Shown: positions 1-8,817 of the stretch, piece after piece
Position numbering within the stretch: position 1 is the stretch's first letter
Layout: every line of letters starts with the position of its first letter
DNA from: Burkholderiales bacterium
Lineage (GTDB): Bacteria > Pseudomonadota > Gammaproteobacteria > Burkholderiales > Burkholderiaceae_C
Direction of reading: 5' to 3'
Assembly: GCA_016219375.1 (NCBI GenBank)
Contig: JACRNC010000016.1
Coordinates: forward strand, 321,744-385,743
DNA length: 64,000 nt
Position numbers and translations under genes: made by a program
The notes under the pieces: model-generated
Databases searched by the model: none
Told to the model about the DNA's origin: nothing
The model's input: only the letters and a program-made list of their open reading frames with translations

Positions 1-1
1 G

Positions 2-1552
2 GCGGCACTGGGCTTCTTCAAGAAAGCCAGCATCTCGATGTCGGGCTACGGCCTGCTGGCCAAGGGCAATGCCAATGCCATCTGCGCGGCCGGCACGCCG
101 GCGCAGATCGAGGCCTTTGCCAAGCCGGAGTACGCCGGCCGCTTCCTGGGCACCATGTGCCTGAGCGAGCCGCAGGCCGGATCGAGCCTGTCGGACATCC
201 TCACGCGCGCCGTGCCGGATGGCGAGGGTTATCAGGACGATCCGCTGGGCCCGCGCTTCCGGCTCAAGGGCAACAAGATGTGGATCTCCGGCGGCGAGCA
301 CGAGCTGTCGGAAAACATCGTCCACCTGGTGCTGGCCAAGATTCCCGGCCCGGACGGCAAGCTGGTGCCGGGCGTGAAGGGCATCTCGCTGTTCATCGTG
401 CCCAAGAAGCTGGTCAATCCCGACGGCAGCCTGACCGGCGAGCGCAATGACGTGTCGCTGGCCGGCCTGAACCACAAGTGCGGCTACCGCGGCACGGTCA
501 ACACGCTGCTGAACTTCGGCGAGGGCAAGTACCCGGTGCGAGGTGAGGGCGGCGGCGGCCTGGACGGCCGCGGCGCCGGCGCCATCGGCTACCTCATCGG
601 CGAGGCGGGCAAGGGCCTGAACGCCATGTTCCACATGATGAACGAGGCGCGCATCGGCGTCGGCATGGGCGCCACCATGCTGGCCTACGCCGGTTATGAG
701 GCTGCGCTGGACTACGCGCGGGACCGGCCGCAGGGCCGGCCGTTCGCCCAGGTGGGCCCCGATGGCCGCCCCGTCAAGCAGGCGGAGCAGCCGCAGGTGC
801 CCATCATCCAGCACCCGGATGTGCGCCGCATGCTGCTGGCGCAGAAGGCGTATGCGGAGGGCGGCCTGGCCCTGGGCCTGTACTGCGCCCGCCTGGTCGA
901 CGAGCAGCACACCGGCTCGCCGGAGGCGGCGGCCGAGGCCACCATGCTGCTGGAGGTGCTGACGCCGATCGCCAAGAGCTGGCCCAGCGAATGGGGCCTG
1001 GAGGCCAACAGCCTGGCCATCCAGGTGCATGGCGGCTATGGCTACACGCGCGACTTCCCGGTGGAGCAGCACTGGCGCGACAACCGGCTGAACATGATCC
1101 ACGAGGGCACGCACGGCATCCAGGGCATGGACCTGCTGGGCCGCAAGGTGATCATGGAAGGCGGCAAGGGCCTGCAGCTGCTGGGTGCGCGCATGCAGCG
1201 CACGATTGCGCAGGCGGCAGAGATCCCGGCGCTCAAGGGCTTTGCACAGGCCCTGGGCCAGTCCCTGCAGCAGGTGGCCGGCGCCACCCAGGCGGCATGG
1301 TCCACCGGCAAGCCTTCCGAGGCGCTGGCCAATGCCACGCTCTACCTGCAGGCCTTCGGCCACACGGTGCTGGCCTGGATCTGGCTGGACGTGGCGGTGG
1401 CGGCTGCCAGGCGCGACGACACGTTTGCCCGCGGCAAGCTGGCGGCCACGCAGTACTTCTTCCGCTACGAGCTGCCCAAGATCGGCGCCTGGCTGCAGCC
1501 GGTGGCCGAGCGCGACGACACCTGCCTGGCGCTCGACCCCGAGTGCCTGTAA
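2..1552 (+). CDS. Acyl-CoA dehydrogenase (5' end outside window)
   Basis: The reading frame is already open at base 2, so the N-terminus lies upstream of the window; about 516 residues are visible. They show the CLSEPQAGSS segment typical of the FAD/acyl-CoA pocket. Near the C-terminal half is GGYGYTRDF followed by HEGTHGIQ, where the Glu matches the catalytic base of the medium-chain family. An extra C-terminal helical region of about 120 residues follows, as in long (~600 aa) bacterial acyl-CoA dehydrogenases. By family knowledge it oxidises acyl-CoA to trans-2-enoyl-CoA with electron transfer to ETF. Downstream SDR and thioesterase genes fit a fatty-acyl catabolic cluster. Substrate chain length cannot be told from sequence. 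Confidence 0.93.
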   Translation, partial: AALGFFKKASISMSGYGLLAKGNANAICAAGTPAQIEAFAKPEYAGRFLGTMCLSEPQAGSSLSDILTRAVPDGEGYQDDPLGPRFRLKGNKMWISGGEHELSENIVHLVLAKIPGPDGKLVPGVKGISLFIVPKKLVNPDGSLTGERNDVSLAGLNHKCGYRGTVNTLLNFGEGKYPVRGEGGGGLDGRGAGAIGYLIGEAGKGLNAMFHMMNEARIGVGMGATMLAYAGYEAALDYARDRPQGRPFAQVGPDGRPVKQAEQPQVPIIQHPDVRRMLLAQKAYAEGGLALGLYCARLVDEQHTGSPEAAAEATMLLEVLTPIAKSWPSEWGLEANSLAIQVHGGYGYTRDFPVEQHWRDNRLNMIHEGTHGIQGMDLLGRKVIMEGGKGLQLLGARMQRTIAQAAEIPALKGFAQALGQSLQQVAGATQAAWSTGKPSEALANATLYLQAFGHTVLAWIWLDVAVAAARRDDTFARGKLAATQYFFRYELPKIGAWLQPVAERDDTCLALDPECL

Positions 1553-1609
1553 GCCGGCCCTTGCCACCGCACACCGCCCGCCCGCATACCGCCCGCCCGC
1601 AAACCGACC

Positions 1610-1804
1610 ATGCGCAACGACCGCCTGCACACGCTGATCTGGGTGCTGATCTACGGCGGCCTGCTCGTCGGCATCTGGACGGTCTTCGTGGACCCGGCCA
1701 ATGCGGCGCAGGCTGCGGTGGTGTGGGGTCTGCGGGCCGGGTGCGCGGTGGCCGTCGTCGTGGGTGCGGCGCTGATCGCCGTGCGCGCGCGCCGTCCGGA
1801 TTGA
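1610..1804 (+). CDS. Small membrane protein, hypothetical
   Basis: This 64-residue protein has two hydrophobic stretches (roughly residues 8-26 and 38-59) separated by a short polar loop, and ends in a basic tail (RARRPD). It sits 57 bases after the acyl-CoA dehydrogenase stop, in the same direction. A 15-bp tandem duplication lies immediately upstream. I do not recognise a family. The two membrane-segment pattern and colinearity support a real gene, but no ribosome binding site is obvious. Confidence 0.5.
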   Translation: MRNDRLHTLIWVLIYGGLLVGIWTVFVDPANAAQAAVVWGLRAGCAVAVVVGAALIAVRARRPD

Positions 1805-1864
1805 GCCTGTTCTTCACCGGGCTGCGCACCGATGCGCAGCCATCCCTCTTCATCGGCTGAGCCC

Positions 1865-2149
1865 ATGATCCGCCACATCGTCATCTGGACCCTGCACCGC
1901 GCCGAGGATGCACCCCGCTTCAAGGCGCTGCTGGAGAGCTGCCGCGCCATCGTGCCCGGCATCGAAGGTTTCGAGGTCGGCATCCGCACCGAGGGCCTGG
2001 AGGCCAATGCCGATGTGGTGCTGGTCTCCAGCTTCACGGATGAAGCCGCGCTGGCCGCCTACCAGGCGCATCCGCATCATCAGGCGGCATTGAAAGAGCT
2101 GGGCGCCATGCGCGCCAGCCGCCATGTGGTCGACTACCGCATCGACTGA
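1865..2149 (+). CDS. Dabb-family (stress-responsive A/B barrel) protein
   Basis: The 94-residue protein opens with MIRHIVIWTL and carries the spacing of the Dabb ferredoxin-like fold (H-V-W near the start, a central SFTDEAALAAYQAHPHHQ segment, and a final VVDY strand). Members are small dimeric alpha/beta barrels of mostly unknown substrate. I chose the ATG at 1865 rather than an upstream in-frame start because family members begin directly with this strand. It lies between the acyl-CoA dehydrogenase and an SDR gene on the same strand, so a role in that cluster is possible but unproven. Confidence 0.8.
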   Translation: MIRHIVIWTLHRAEDAPRFKALLESCRAIVPGIEGFEVGIRTEGLEANADVVLVSSFTDEAALAAYQAHPHHQAALKELGAMRASRHVVDYRID

Positions 2150-2176
2150 TCCTCTTCCATAGCCAGGACACCGCTC

Positions 2177-2968
2177 ATGACTGCTCGCCCGCTGCAGCAA
2201 CTCTTCGACCTCCGCGGCCGCCAGGCCCTCGTCACCGGCGGCTCTCGCGGCCTGGGCCTGCAGATGGCCGAAGCCCTGGGCGAGGCCGGCGCCCGTGTGC
2301 TGGTCACCGCCCGCAAGGCCGACGAGCTGCAGCAGGCCGTGGCGCATCTGAAAGGCCGCGGCATCGACGCCGACTGGGTCGCCGCCGATGCCAGCCGGCC
2401 CGAGGACATCGAGCGCCTGGCCGACGAGGCCATGCAGCGCCTGGGCCAGGTGGACGTCCTGGTCAACAACGCCGGCGCCACCTGGGGCGCCCCGGCGGCC
2501 GACTACCCGCTGGAAGCCTGGGACAAGGTGATGAACCTCAACGTGCGCGGCGTCTTCCTGCTGTCGCAGCAGGTCGCGCGGCGTAGCATGCTGCCGCGGC
2601 GCAGCGGGCGCATCATCAACGTGGCCTCCATCGCGGGCCTGGGCGGCAACCCGGCCTTCATGACCACGGTGGCCTACAACACCAGCAAGGCCGCGGTGAT
2701 CAACCTGACCCGAGCCCTGGCTGGTGAATGGGGCCCGCAGGGCATCAACGTCAACGCCATCGCACCGGGCTTCTTCCCCAGCAAGATGACCGCCGGCACG
2801 CTCAAGGCCGCGGGCGAGGACGCGCTGTCGGCCCACGCGCCGCTGCGCCGGCTGGGTGACGACGAGGATCTGAAGGGCGCGACCGTGCTCTTCGCATCCG
2901 ATGCCGGCAAGCACATCACCGGCCAGGTTCTGGCGGTGGACGGCGGCGTGAGCTCGCTGGTGGGCTGA
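2177..2968 (+). CDS. SDR-family oxidoreductase
   Basis: A classical short-chain dehydrogenase/reductase of 263 residues. It has the nucleotide motif TGGSRGLG near residue 20, NNAG, a catalytic Ser in VASIAGL, and a YNTSK catalytic Tyr/Lys pair, followed by the substrate-loop APGFFPSKM. It resembles the gluconate 5-dehydrogenase/3-oxoacyl reductase branch, so the substrate is open. The basic residues after the Gly-rich loop hint at NADP(H). It is codirectional with the acyl-CoA dehydrogenase and the thioesterase, suggesting beta-hydroxyacyl or related metabolism. Confidence 0.9.
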   Translation: MTARPLQQLFDLRGRQALVTGGSRGLGLQMAEALGEAGARVLVTARKADELQQAVAHLKGRGIDADWVAADASRPEDIERLADEAMQRLGQVDVLVNNAGATWGAPAADYPLEAWDKVMNLNVRGVFLLSQQVARRSMLPRRSGRIINVASIAGLGGNPAFMTTVAYNTSKAAVINLTRALAGEWGPQGINVNAIAPGFFPSKMTAGTLKAAGEDALSAHAPLRRLGDDEDLKGATVLFASDAGKHITGQVLAVDGGVSSLVG

Positions 2969-3006
2969 CCGCTACACCGCCCGCCAAGGCCCGGCCGATC
3001 GCGCAC

Positions 3007-3480
3007 ATGGACTTCCCCGTCCACATCCCCTTCGTCGAGCTGCTGGGCCTCGAGCTCCTCAGCATGGGCGACGGCCGCGCCGAGCTGCGCCTGCCGCCGC
3101 GGCCCGAGCACCAGAACTCCTTCCACATCCCGCACGGCGGTGTGGTGATGACGGTGCTGGACGTGGTGATGGCCCATGCCGCGCGCAGCCTCAACGTGGA
3201 CGGCCAGGGCCAGCAGCATGGCGTGGTCACCATCGAGATGAAGACCAGCTTCATGAAGGCCGGCAGCGGCGTGCTGACCGCGCGCAGCGAGGTGCTGCAC
3301 CGCACCGCCACGCTGGCCTTCTGCGACGGCCGGCTGTTCGACGAATCCGGTGCCTGCTGCGCCCAGGCCACCGGCACCTTCAAGTTCCTGCGCGGCATGG
3401 CCGCGCGCGACAGCGACGGGCGGCGGCAGGTGCATGCGCCGCGTCTGCCCGCCGCCCTCTCCGGCGACGGCTCCGACTGA
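3007..3480 (+). CDS. PaaI-family hotdog thioesterase
   Basis: A 157-residue single hotdog domain. It contains NSFHIPHGGVVMTVLDVVMA, the HGG plus downstream Asp arrangement of the PaaI/YdiI thioesterases that hydrolyse acyl- or aryl-CoA. The C-terminal 25 residues are polar and likely disordered. It sits between two oxidoreductase genes of the same cluster, 38 bases after the SDR. The fold is clear; the particular thioester is not. Confidence 0.87.
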   Translation: MDFPVHIPFVELLGLELLSMGDGRAELRLPPRPEHQNSFHIPHGGVVMTVLDVVMAHAARSLNVDGQGQQHGVVTIEMKTSFMKAGSGVLTARSEVLHRTATLAFCDGRLFDESGACCAQATGTFKFLRGMAARDSDGRRQVHAPRLPAALSGDGSD

Positions 3481-3511
3481 CCCCGCCCCTCATCCCAACA
3501 GGAGACACCTC

Positions 3512-4534
3512 ATGACCACCCGCATCAACCGCCAGATCCATCTGGTCTCGCGCCCGCAGGCCGAGCCCACCGCCGACAACTTCAAGCTGGTCGAGGCGCC
3601 GCTGCCGGAGCTGCAGGACGGCGAGGTGCTGGTGCGCAACCACTACCTGTCGCTGGACCCGTACATGCGCGGCCGCATGAGCGAGAGCAAGAGCTACGCC
3701 GACCCGCAGCCGCTGAACGCCGTGATGATCGGCGGCACCGTGGGTGAAGTGGTCGAGACCCGCAGCCCGCGCTGGAAGGTGGGCGACAAGGTCGTCGGCA
3801 TGGCCGGCTGGCAGGAGTACCAGATCGTCAGCGGCGAAGACCGCGGCGTGATGCGCAAGGTCGACACCACGCACATCCCGCTGCCCGCCTACCTGGGCGC
3901 GGTCGGCATGCCCGGCGTGACCGGCTGGTACGGCCTGGTCAAGATCATCCAGCCCAAGGCCGGCGAGACGGTCGTGGTCAGTGCGGCCAGCGGTGCCGTG
4001 GGCGGCGCGGTGGGCCAGCTGGCCAAGGCGCGCGGCTGCCGCGCGGTGGGCATTGCCGGCGGCGCCGAGAAGTGCCGCTACGTGGTCGAGGAGCTGGGGT
4101 TCGACGCCTGCATCGACTACAAGGAGCACAAGGACGTGCGCAGCCTGGCTGCGGCGCTCAAGCAGGCCGCGCCCAATGGCATCGACGGCTACTTCGAGAA
4201 CGTGGGCGGCATGGTGCTGGACGCCGTGATGCTGCGCATGAACGCCTTCGGCCGCATGGCCTTCTGCGGAATGATCGCCGGCTATAACGGCGAGCCCATC
4301 CCCATGCAGAACCCCAGCCTGATCCTGGTGTCGCGCCTGAAGATCGAGGGCTTCATCGTCAGCGAGCACATGGAGGCCTGGCCGGATGCGCTCAACGAGC
4401 TGGGCACCCTGGTGGCTACCGGCAAGCTCAAGTACCGCGAGAGCGTGGCCGAGGGCCTGGAGAACGCGCCCGACGCCTTCCTCGGCCTGCTCAAGGGCCG
4501 CAACTTCGGCAAGCAGCTGGTGAAGCTGATCTAA
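3512..4534 (+). CDS. NADP-dependent MDR oxidoreductase (CurA/prostaglandin reductase-like)
   Basis: A 340-residue zinc-independent medium-chain dehydrogenase/reductase. Signature features are SLDPYMRGRM near residue 50, VVSAASGAVGGAVGQLAK (NADP-binding Rossmann), the AGGAEKCRY segment, and FENVGG. This matches the leukotriene B4 12-hydroxydehydrogenase / curcumin reductase / YncB group, which reduces the C=C bond of alpha,beta-unsaturated ketones. The ATG at 3512 is preceded by the ribosome site AGGAGA; an in-frame extension upstream would run through the previous gene and was discarded. Confidence 0.92.
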   Translation: MTTRINRQIHLVSRPQAEPTADNFKLVEAPLPELQDGEVLVRNHYLSLDPYMRGRMSESKSYADPQPLNAVMIGGTVGEVVETRSPRWKVGDKVVGMAGWQEYQIVSGEDRGVMRKVDTTHIPLPAYLGAVGMPGVTGWYGLVKIIQPKAGETVVVSAASGAVGGAVGQLAKARGCRAVGIAGGAEKCRYVVEELGFDACIDYKEHKDVRSLAAALKQAAPNGIDGYFENVGGMVLDAVMLRMNAFGRMAFCGMIAGYNGEPIPMQNPSLILVSRLKIEGFIVSEHMEAWPDALNELGTLVATGKLKYRESVAEGLENAPDAFLGLLKGRNFGKQLVKLI

Positions 4535-4555
4535 GCGCTGGTTCAGGAGCAAGAC

Positions 4556-5476
4556 ATGACCGTCCCCTTCAACGACTTCGCCGGCAAGACCATCGTGCTG
4601 ACCGGCGCGGCCTCCGGCTTCGGGCTGGAGATGGCCCGCATCGCGGCCGACCGCGGCATGAACATCGTCATGGCCGACGTCAACCAGGCGGCGCTGGATG
4701 CTGCCGCCGAGGAGATCCGCGGCCGTGGCGCCCAGGTGCTGGGCTATCGGCTGGACGTGTCCAAGGCGGCCGAGGTGGAGGCCCTGGCCCGCGCCACGGT
4801 AGACCGCTTCGGTGCGCCGCACATCGTCTTCAACAACGCCGGCGTGGCGTTCGGCGGCCTGATCTGGGAGCACAGCCAGAAGGACTGGGAGTGGGTGCTG
4901 GGCGTCAACCTGATGGGCGTGGCCCACGGCGTGCGCGTCTTCACGCCCATCATGCTGGCCGCGTCCAAGGCTGACCCGGCCTGGCGCGGCCACATCATCA
5001 ACACCGCCTCCATGGCCGGCCTGCTGAACGCGCCCAACATGGGCGTCTACAACGTCAGCAAGCATGCCGTGGTGGCGCTGTCGGAGACGCTGTATCAGGA
5101 CCTGCGCCTGGTCAGCGAGCAGGTGTCGTGCTCGGTGCTTTGCCCGTACTTCGTGCCCACCGGCATCCACGAGTCGCACCGCAACCGGCCCGAGGAGATG
5201 CGCGAGGTCAAAAAGCCCACGCAGAGCCAGATGATTGCCCAGTTCATGAGCGCCAAGGCGGTCACCTCGGGCAAGGTCACGGCTGCCGAGGTGGCGCAGA
5301 AAGTGTTCGACGCCGTGGCCGCCGACCAGTTCTACATCTACAGCCACCCCAAGGCGCTGGTGATGGTGCAGACCCGGCTGGAAGACGTGATGCAGGGCCG
5401 CAACCCGACCGATCCGTTCAAGGACAAGCCGGAGCTGGGCCAGCAACTGCGCGAGGCGCTGAAGACCGCGGGTTGA
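4556..5476 (+). CDS. SDR-family NAD(P)-dependent oxidoreductase
   Basis: A 306-residue classical SDR with [17 protein letters not shown], a catalytic Ser in NTASMAGL and YNVSK. It has a longer C-terminal arm than the 263-residue SDR upstream. It begins 21 bases after the CurA-like gene, with AGGAG just before the start. The neighbours suggest processing of an acyl or carbonyl substrate. A strong hairpin follows at 5543-5576, which probably ends the operon. Confidence 0.9.
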   Translation: MTVPFNDFAGKTIVLTGAASGFGLEMARIAADRGMNIVMADVNQAALDAAAEEIRGRGAQVLGYRLDVSKAAEVEALARATVDRFGAPHIVFNNAGVAFGGLIWEHSQKDWEWVLGVNLMGVAHGVRVFTPIMLAASKADPAWRGHIINTASMAGLLNAPNMGVYNVSKHAVVALSETLYQDLRLVSEQVSCSVLCPYFVPTGIHESHRNRPEEMREVKKPTQSQMIAQFMSAKAVTSGKVTAAEVAQKVFDAVAADQFYIYSHPKALVMVQTRLEDVMQGRNPTDPFKDKPELGQQLREALKTAG

Positions 5477-5542
5477 CGCCCGGCCCGCCGGCCGCCGACG
5501 CGGCAGGATTGCCGCCCCGGGGCGCGTGGACGGCGGGTGCCT

Positions 5543-5576
5543 GAAAGAGGGCGTGGCACACTGCCACGCCCCTTTC
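5543..5576 (+). terminator. Strong hairpin between the SDR gene and tex
   Basis: Arms GGGCGTGGCA (5549-5558) and TGCCACGCCC (5562-5571) pair perfectly around a 3-nt loop. The stem is extended by GAAAG/CTTTC after a one-base bulge. There is no long U tract, so it may be an attenuator or a boundary hairpin rather than a textbook terminator. It also argues against starting tex upstream of it. Confidence 0.6.
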
Positions 5577-5597
5577 GCTAGCCCCTGTTTCCCCACC

Positions 5598-7946
5598 GTG
5601 TTGGACAAGATCCTGCTGCAGATCGCGGCCGAGCTGAGCGTTCGGCCTGCGCAAGTGGTGGCGGCCGTCGAGCTGCTCGACGGCGGTGCCACCGTCCCCT
5701 TCATTGCCCGCTACCGCAAGGAAGCCACCGGCGGCCTGGATGATGCCCAGCTGCGCGAGCTGGAGACCCGCCTGGGCTACCTGCGCGAGCTGGAAGACCG
5801 CCGCGCCGCGGTGCTCAAGAGCATCGACGAGCAGGGCAAGCTCACGCCCGAGCTGCGCGCCGCCATCGAGGCCGCGCCCACCAAGCAGGAGCTGGAAGAC
5901 CTCTACCTGCCCTACAAGCCGAAGCGCCGCACCAAGGGCATGATCGCCCGCGAGGCCGGCATCGAGCCGCTGGCCGACAAGCTGTTTGCCGACCCCACGC
6001 TGGACCCGGCTGCCGAGGCTGCCGCCTTCATCAATGCGGATGCCGGCTTTGCCGATGCGTTTGCCGTGCTCGACGGCGTGCGCGACATCCTCTCCGAGCG
6101 CTGGGCCGAGGACGCGGCCCTGGTGGGCAAGCTGCGCGAGTGGCTGTGGGAAGAGGGCCTGTTCAAGTCCAAGCTGATGGACGGCAAGGACGAGCACAAC
6201 CCGGACGTCGCCAAGTTCCGCGACTACTTCGACTACGACGAGCCCATCCGCACCGTGCCCTCGCACCGCGCGCTGGCCGTCTTCCGCGGCCGCACGCAGG
6301 AGATCCTGGATGCCAAGCTGGTGCTCGATGAAGAGCTGGTGCCGGGCCAACCCTCCTTGGCTGAGGGCCGCATCGCCGTGCACCTGGGCTGGTCGCACAA
6401 GAAGCGCCCGGCCGACGACCTGATCCGCAAGTGCATCGCCTGGACCTGGAAGGTCAAGCTCTCGCTGAGCCTGGAGCGCGACCTCTTCACCAAGCTGCGC
6501 GAGCAGGCCGAGGCCGTGGCCATCAAGGTGTTCGCCGAGAACCTGCGCGACCTGCTGCTGGCCGCGCCCGCCGGCAAGCGCGTGGTCATGGGGCTGGATC
6601 CGGGCATCCGCACCGGCGTGAAGGTGGCCGTGGTGAGCGACACCGGCAAGGTGCTGGACACGGCGACCGTCTATCCGCACGAGCCGCGCAAGGACTGGGA
6701 CGGCTCCATCCACACGCTGGGGCGGCTGTGCGCGGCGCATGGCGTCAACCTGATCGCCATCGGCAACGGCACCGCCAGCCGCGAGACCGACAAGCTGGCC
6801 GGCGACCTGATCAAGCGCATCCAACAGATGGCGCCGGGCACGCCGATCGAGAAGATCGTGGTGAGCGAAGCCGGCGCCTCCGTCTACTCCGCCAGCGAGT
6901 ACGCCAGCAAGGAGCTGCCCGAGCTGGACGTGAGCCTGCGGGGCGCGGTGTCCATCGCGCGCCGCCTGCAGGACCCGCTGGCCGAGCTGGTCAAGATCGA
7001 CCCCAAGAGCATCGGCGTGGGCCAGTACCAGCACGACGTCAACCAGAGCGAGCTGGCGCGCACGCTGGACGCCGTGGTGGAGGACTGCGTCAACTCCGTC
7101 GGCGTGGACCTCAACACCGCATCGGCGCCGCTGCTGTCGCGCGTCTCGGGCCTGAGCCCGTCGGTGGCCGCCAGCATCGTGCGCTGGCGCGACGCGCACG
7201 GCGCCTTCCGCAACCGCCAGCAGCTGCTGGATGTGACCGGCCTGGGCCCCAAGACCTTCGAGCAGGCCGCGGGCTTCCTGCGCATCCGCGATGGCGACAA
7301 CCCGCTGGATGTGTCAGGCGTGCACCCGGAGACCTATCCGGTGGTGCAGAAGATGCTGGCCGCCACCGGCAAGCCGATCACCGAGCTGATCGGCCGTGCG
7401 GACGTGATCCGCACGCTGCGGCCGGAGGCCTTTGCCGACGACACCTTCGGCGCCATCACGGTCAAGGACATCCTGGCCGAGCTGGAGAAGCCGGGCCGCG
7501 ACCCCCGCCCGGACTTCAAGGTGGCGCGCTTCAACGACGGCGTGGAAGACATCAAGGACCTGCAGCCCGGCATGGTGCTGGAAGGCACGGTGAGCAATGT
7601 CGCGCAGTTCGGCGCCTTCGTCGACCTGGGGGTGCACCAGGACGGCCTGGTGCATGTGAGCCAGCTGGCCAACAAGTTCGTCAATGACGCGCGCGAGGTG
7701 GTCAAGACCGGCGACATCGTCAAGGTCAAGGTGCTGGAGGTGGATCTGGCGCGCAACCGCATCTCGCTGACCATGAAGCTCGATGCCGCCGCGCCGCGCG
7801 GCGGCGCCGGCAAGGCGGACAACAGCTTCCGGCCCGCCGGCCGGGGCGAGCGCGTGGGCGGCCGGGGCTCGCCGTCGCACGGCGGGCAGCCGGCCGGGCA
7901 GTCCGCGATGGCCGCGGCGTTCGCCAAGCTGCAGACCAAGCGCTGA
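5598..7946 (+). CDS. tex: Tex-like RNA-binding transcription accessory protein
   Basis: With the GTG at 5598 the protein has 782 residues, the usual Tex length, and begins [12 protein letters not shown] like other Tex proteins. The domains in order are: helical Tex N-region; YqgF/RNase H-like core with [18 protein letters not shown]; helix-hairpin-helix pairs (NTASAPLL and VTGLGPKTF); and a C-terminal S1 domain ([18 protein letters not shown]). A Gly/Arg-rich tail follows. An in-frame start at 5526 would place the upstream hairpin inside the coding region, so it was rejected. Tex acts in the cytoplasm on nucleic acids and influences transcription. Confidence 0.95.
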   Translation: MLDKILLQIAAELSVRPAQVVAAVELLDGGATVPFIARYRKEATGGLDDAQLRELETRLGYLRELEDRRAAVLKSIDEQGKLTPELRAAIEAAPTKQELEDLYLPYKPKRRTKGMIAREAGIEPLADKLFADPTLDPAAEAAAFINADAGFADAFAVLDGVRDILSERWAEDAALVGKLREWLWEEGLFKSKLMDGKDEHNPDVAKFRDYFDYDEPIRTVPSHRALAVFRGRTQEILDAKLVLDEELVPGQPSLAEGRIAVHLGWSHKKRPADDLIRKCIAWTWKVKLSLSLERDLFTKLREQAEAVAIKVFAENLRDLLLAAPAGKRVVMGLDPGIRTGVKVAVVSDTGKVLDTATVYPHEPRKDWDGSIHTLGRLCAAHGVNLIAIGNGTASRETDKLAGDLIKRIQQMAPGTPIEKIVVSEAGASVYSASEYASKELPELDVSLRGAVSIARRLQDPLAELVKIDPKSIGVGQYQHDVNQSELARTLDAVVEDCVNSVGVDLNTASAPLLSRVSGLSPSVAASIVRWRDAHGAFRNRQQLLDVTGLGPKTFEQAAGFLRIRDGDNPLDVSGVHPETYPVVQKMLAATGKPITELIGRADVIRTLRPEAFADDTFGAITVKDILAELEKPGRDPRPDFKVARFNDGVEDIKDLQPGMVLEGTVSNVAQFGAFVDLGVHQDGLVHVSQLANKFVNDAREVVKTGDIVKVKVLEVDLARNRISLTMKLDAAAPRGGAGKADNSFRPAGRGERVGGRGSPSHGGQPAGQSAMAAAFAKLQTKR

Positions 7947-7957
7947 GCTTCATCCGG

Positions 7958-7985
7958 GCGGGCCTGCGCGGCCCGCTTCTTCATT
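7958..7985 (+). terminator. Rho-independent terminator after tex
   Basis: GCGGGCC and GGCCCGC form a perfect 7-bp stem around TGCGC, followed by TTCTTCATT. It begins 12 bases after the tex stop codon. Confidence 0.75.
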
Positions 7986-8000
7986 CCACCCATCCGCCCC

Positions 8001-8765
8001 ATGACCGACCTCACGCTCTACACCTTCGCCATGTCGCACTACAGCGAGAAGATCCGCTGGGTGCTGGATGCCGAGGGGCTGCCGTATCGCGAGGTCATCC
8101 TGACGCCGGCCTTCCACATGCTGCCGGCCCGGCGCATGGGTGGGCGCGGGCAGACCACGCTGCCCATCCTGCAGGCCGGAGGCGAGCACATCCAGGACAG
8201 CACCCGCATCCTGGAGTGGCTGGCCGCGAACCGCGCGCCGCTCAAGACCCTGCCGGCCGACGCCGCGGCCCGCGCTGAAGCGATGGCGGTGGAAGAGCGC
8301 TTCGACGCCATCGGCAAGGACGTGGCACGCTTCCTCTACTGGACGGGCTTCGACCACCCCGGGCAGATCAAGGACCTCTGGACCCGCCATGCCACGCCGC
8401 TGCAGCGCGCGGTGATCCAACTGGGCTATCCGCTGATCAAGCTGGGCTTTCAGCGCAAGCTGCGCATCAACGCCCGCGACGTGGCCCGCGCGCAGCAGCG
8501 CATCGAGGCGGAGCTCGACTGGCTGGACGCCCGCCTGGCCACGGGCCACCGCTGGCTGGCGGGCGACGCCTTCAGCGTGGCCGACATCACCGCCGCCGCG
8601 CTGCTGGCGCCGATCGCCCGGCCGTCGCAGCACCCGGTCTACGGCGAGGAGAGCTTCGCCGCCACGCTGCCGCCGGTGGCCCGCACCTGGCAGGCGCGCC
8701 CGGCGCTGCAGTGGGTGCGCCAGCTCTATGCCGAGCAGCGCGGCGCGGTGCGGTTCAAGACCTGA
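8001..8765 (+). CDS. Glutathione S-transferase-like protein
   Basis: A 254-residue protein with a thioredoxin-like N-terminal half (LYTFAMSHYSEKIRWVLDAEGLP, then TLPILQ with the cis-Pro, and DSTRILEWL). The C-terminal half is all-helical with the N-capping motif FSVADITAAALLAP. The Ser/Tyr region MSHYSEK replaces the usual catalytic position, so the catalytic residue is uncertain. It starts 16 bases after the tex terminator. Confidence 0.85.
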   Translation: MTDLTLYTFAMSHYSEKIRWVLDAEGLPYREVILTPAFHMLPARRMGGRGQTTLPILQAGGEHIQDSTRILEWLAANRAPLKTLPADAAARAEAMAVEERFDAIGKDVARFLYWTGFDHPGQIKDLWTRHATPLQRAVIQLGYPLIKLGFQRKLRINARDVARAQQRIEAELDWLDARLATGHRWLAGDAFSVADITAAALLAPIARPSQHPVYGEESFAATLPPVARTWQARPALQWVRQLYAEQRGAVRFKT

Positions 8766-8817
8766 GCAACCTGCGCCGCACCCGCCGCTGGCGCGGTGCT
8801 TGCAAAGCCGACTCCAC

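Noticed and set aside
3380..5704. Very long open frame on the minus strand (774 codons), and similar ones elsewhere such as 60976-63990
   Set aside because: These oppose well-identified genes, have His/Arg/Ala-rich meaningless sequence, and are expected in GC-rich DNA where antisense stops are rare.
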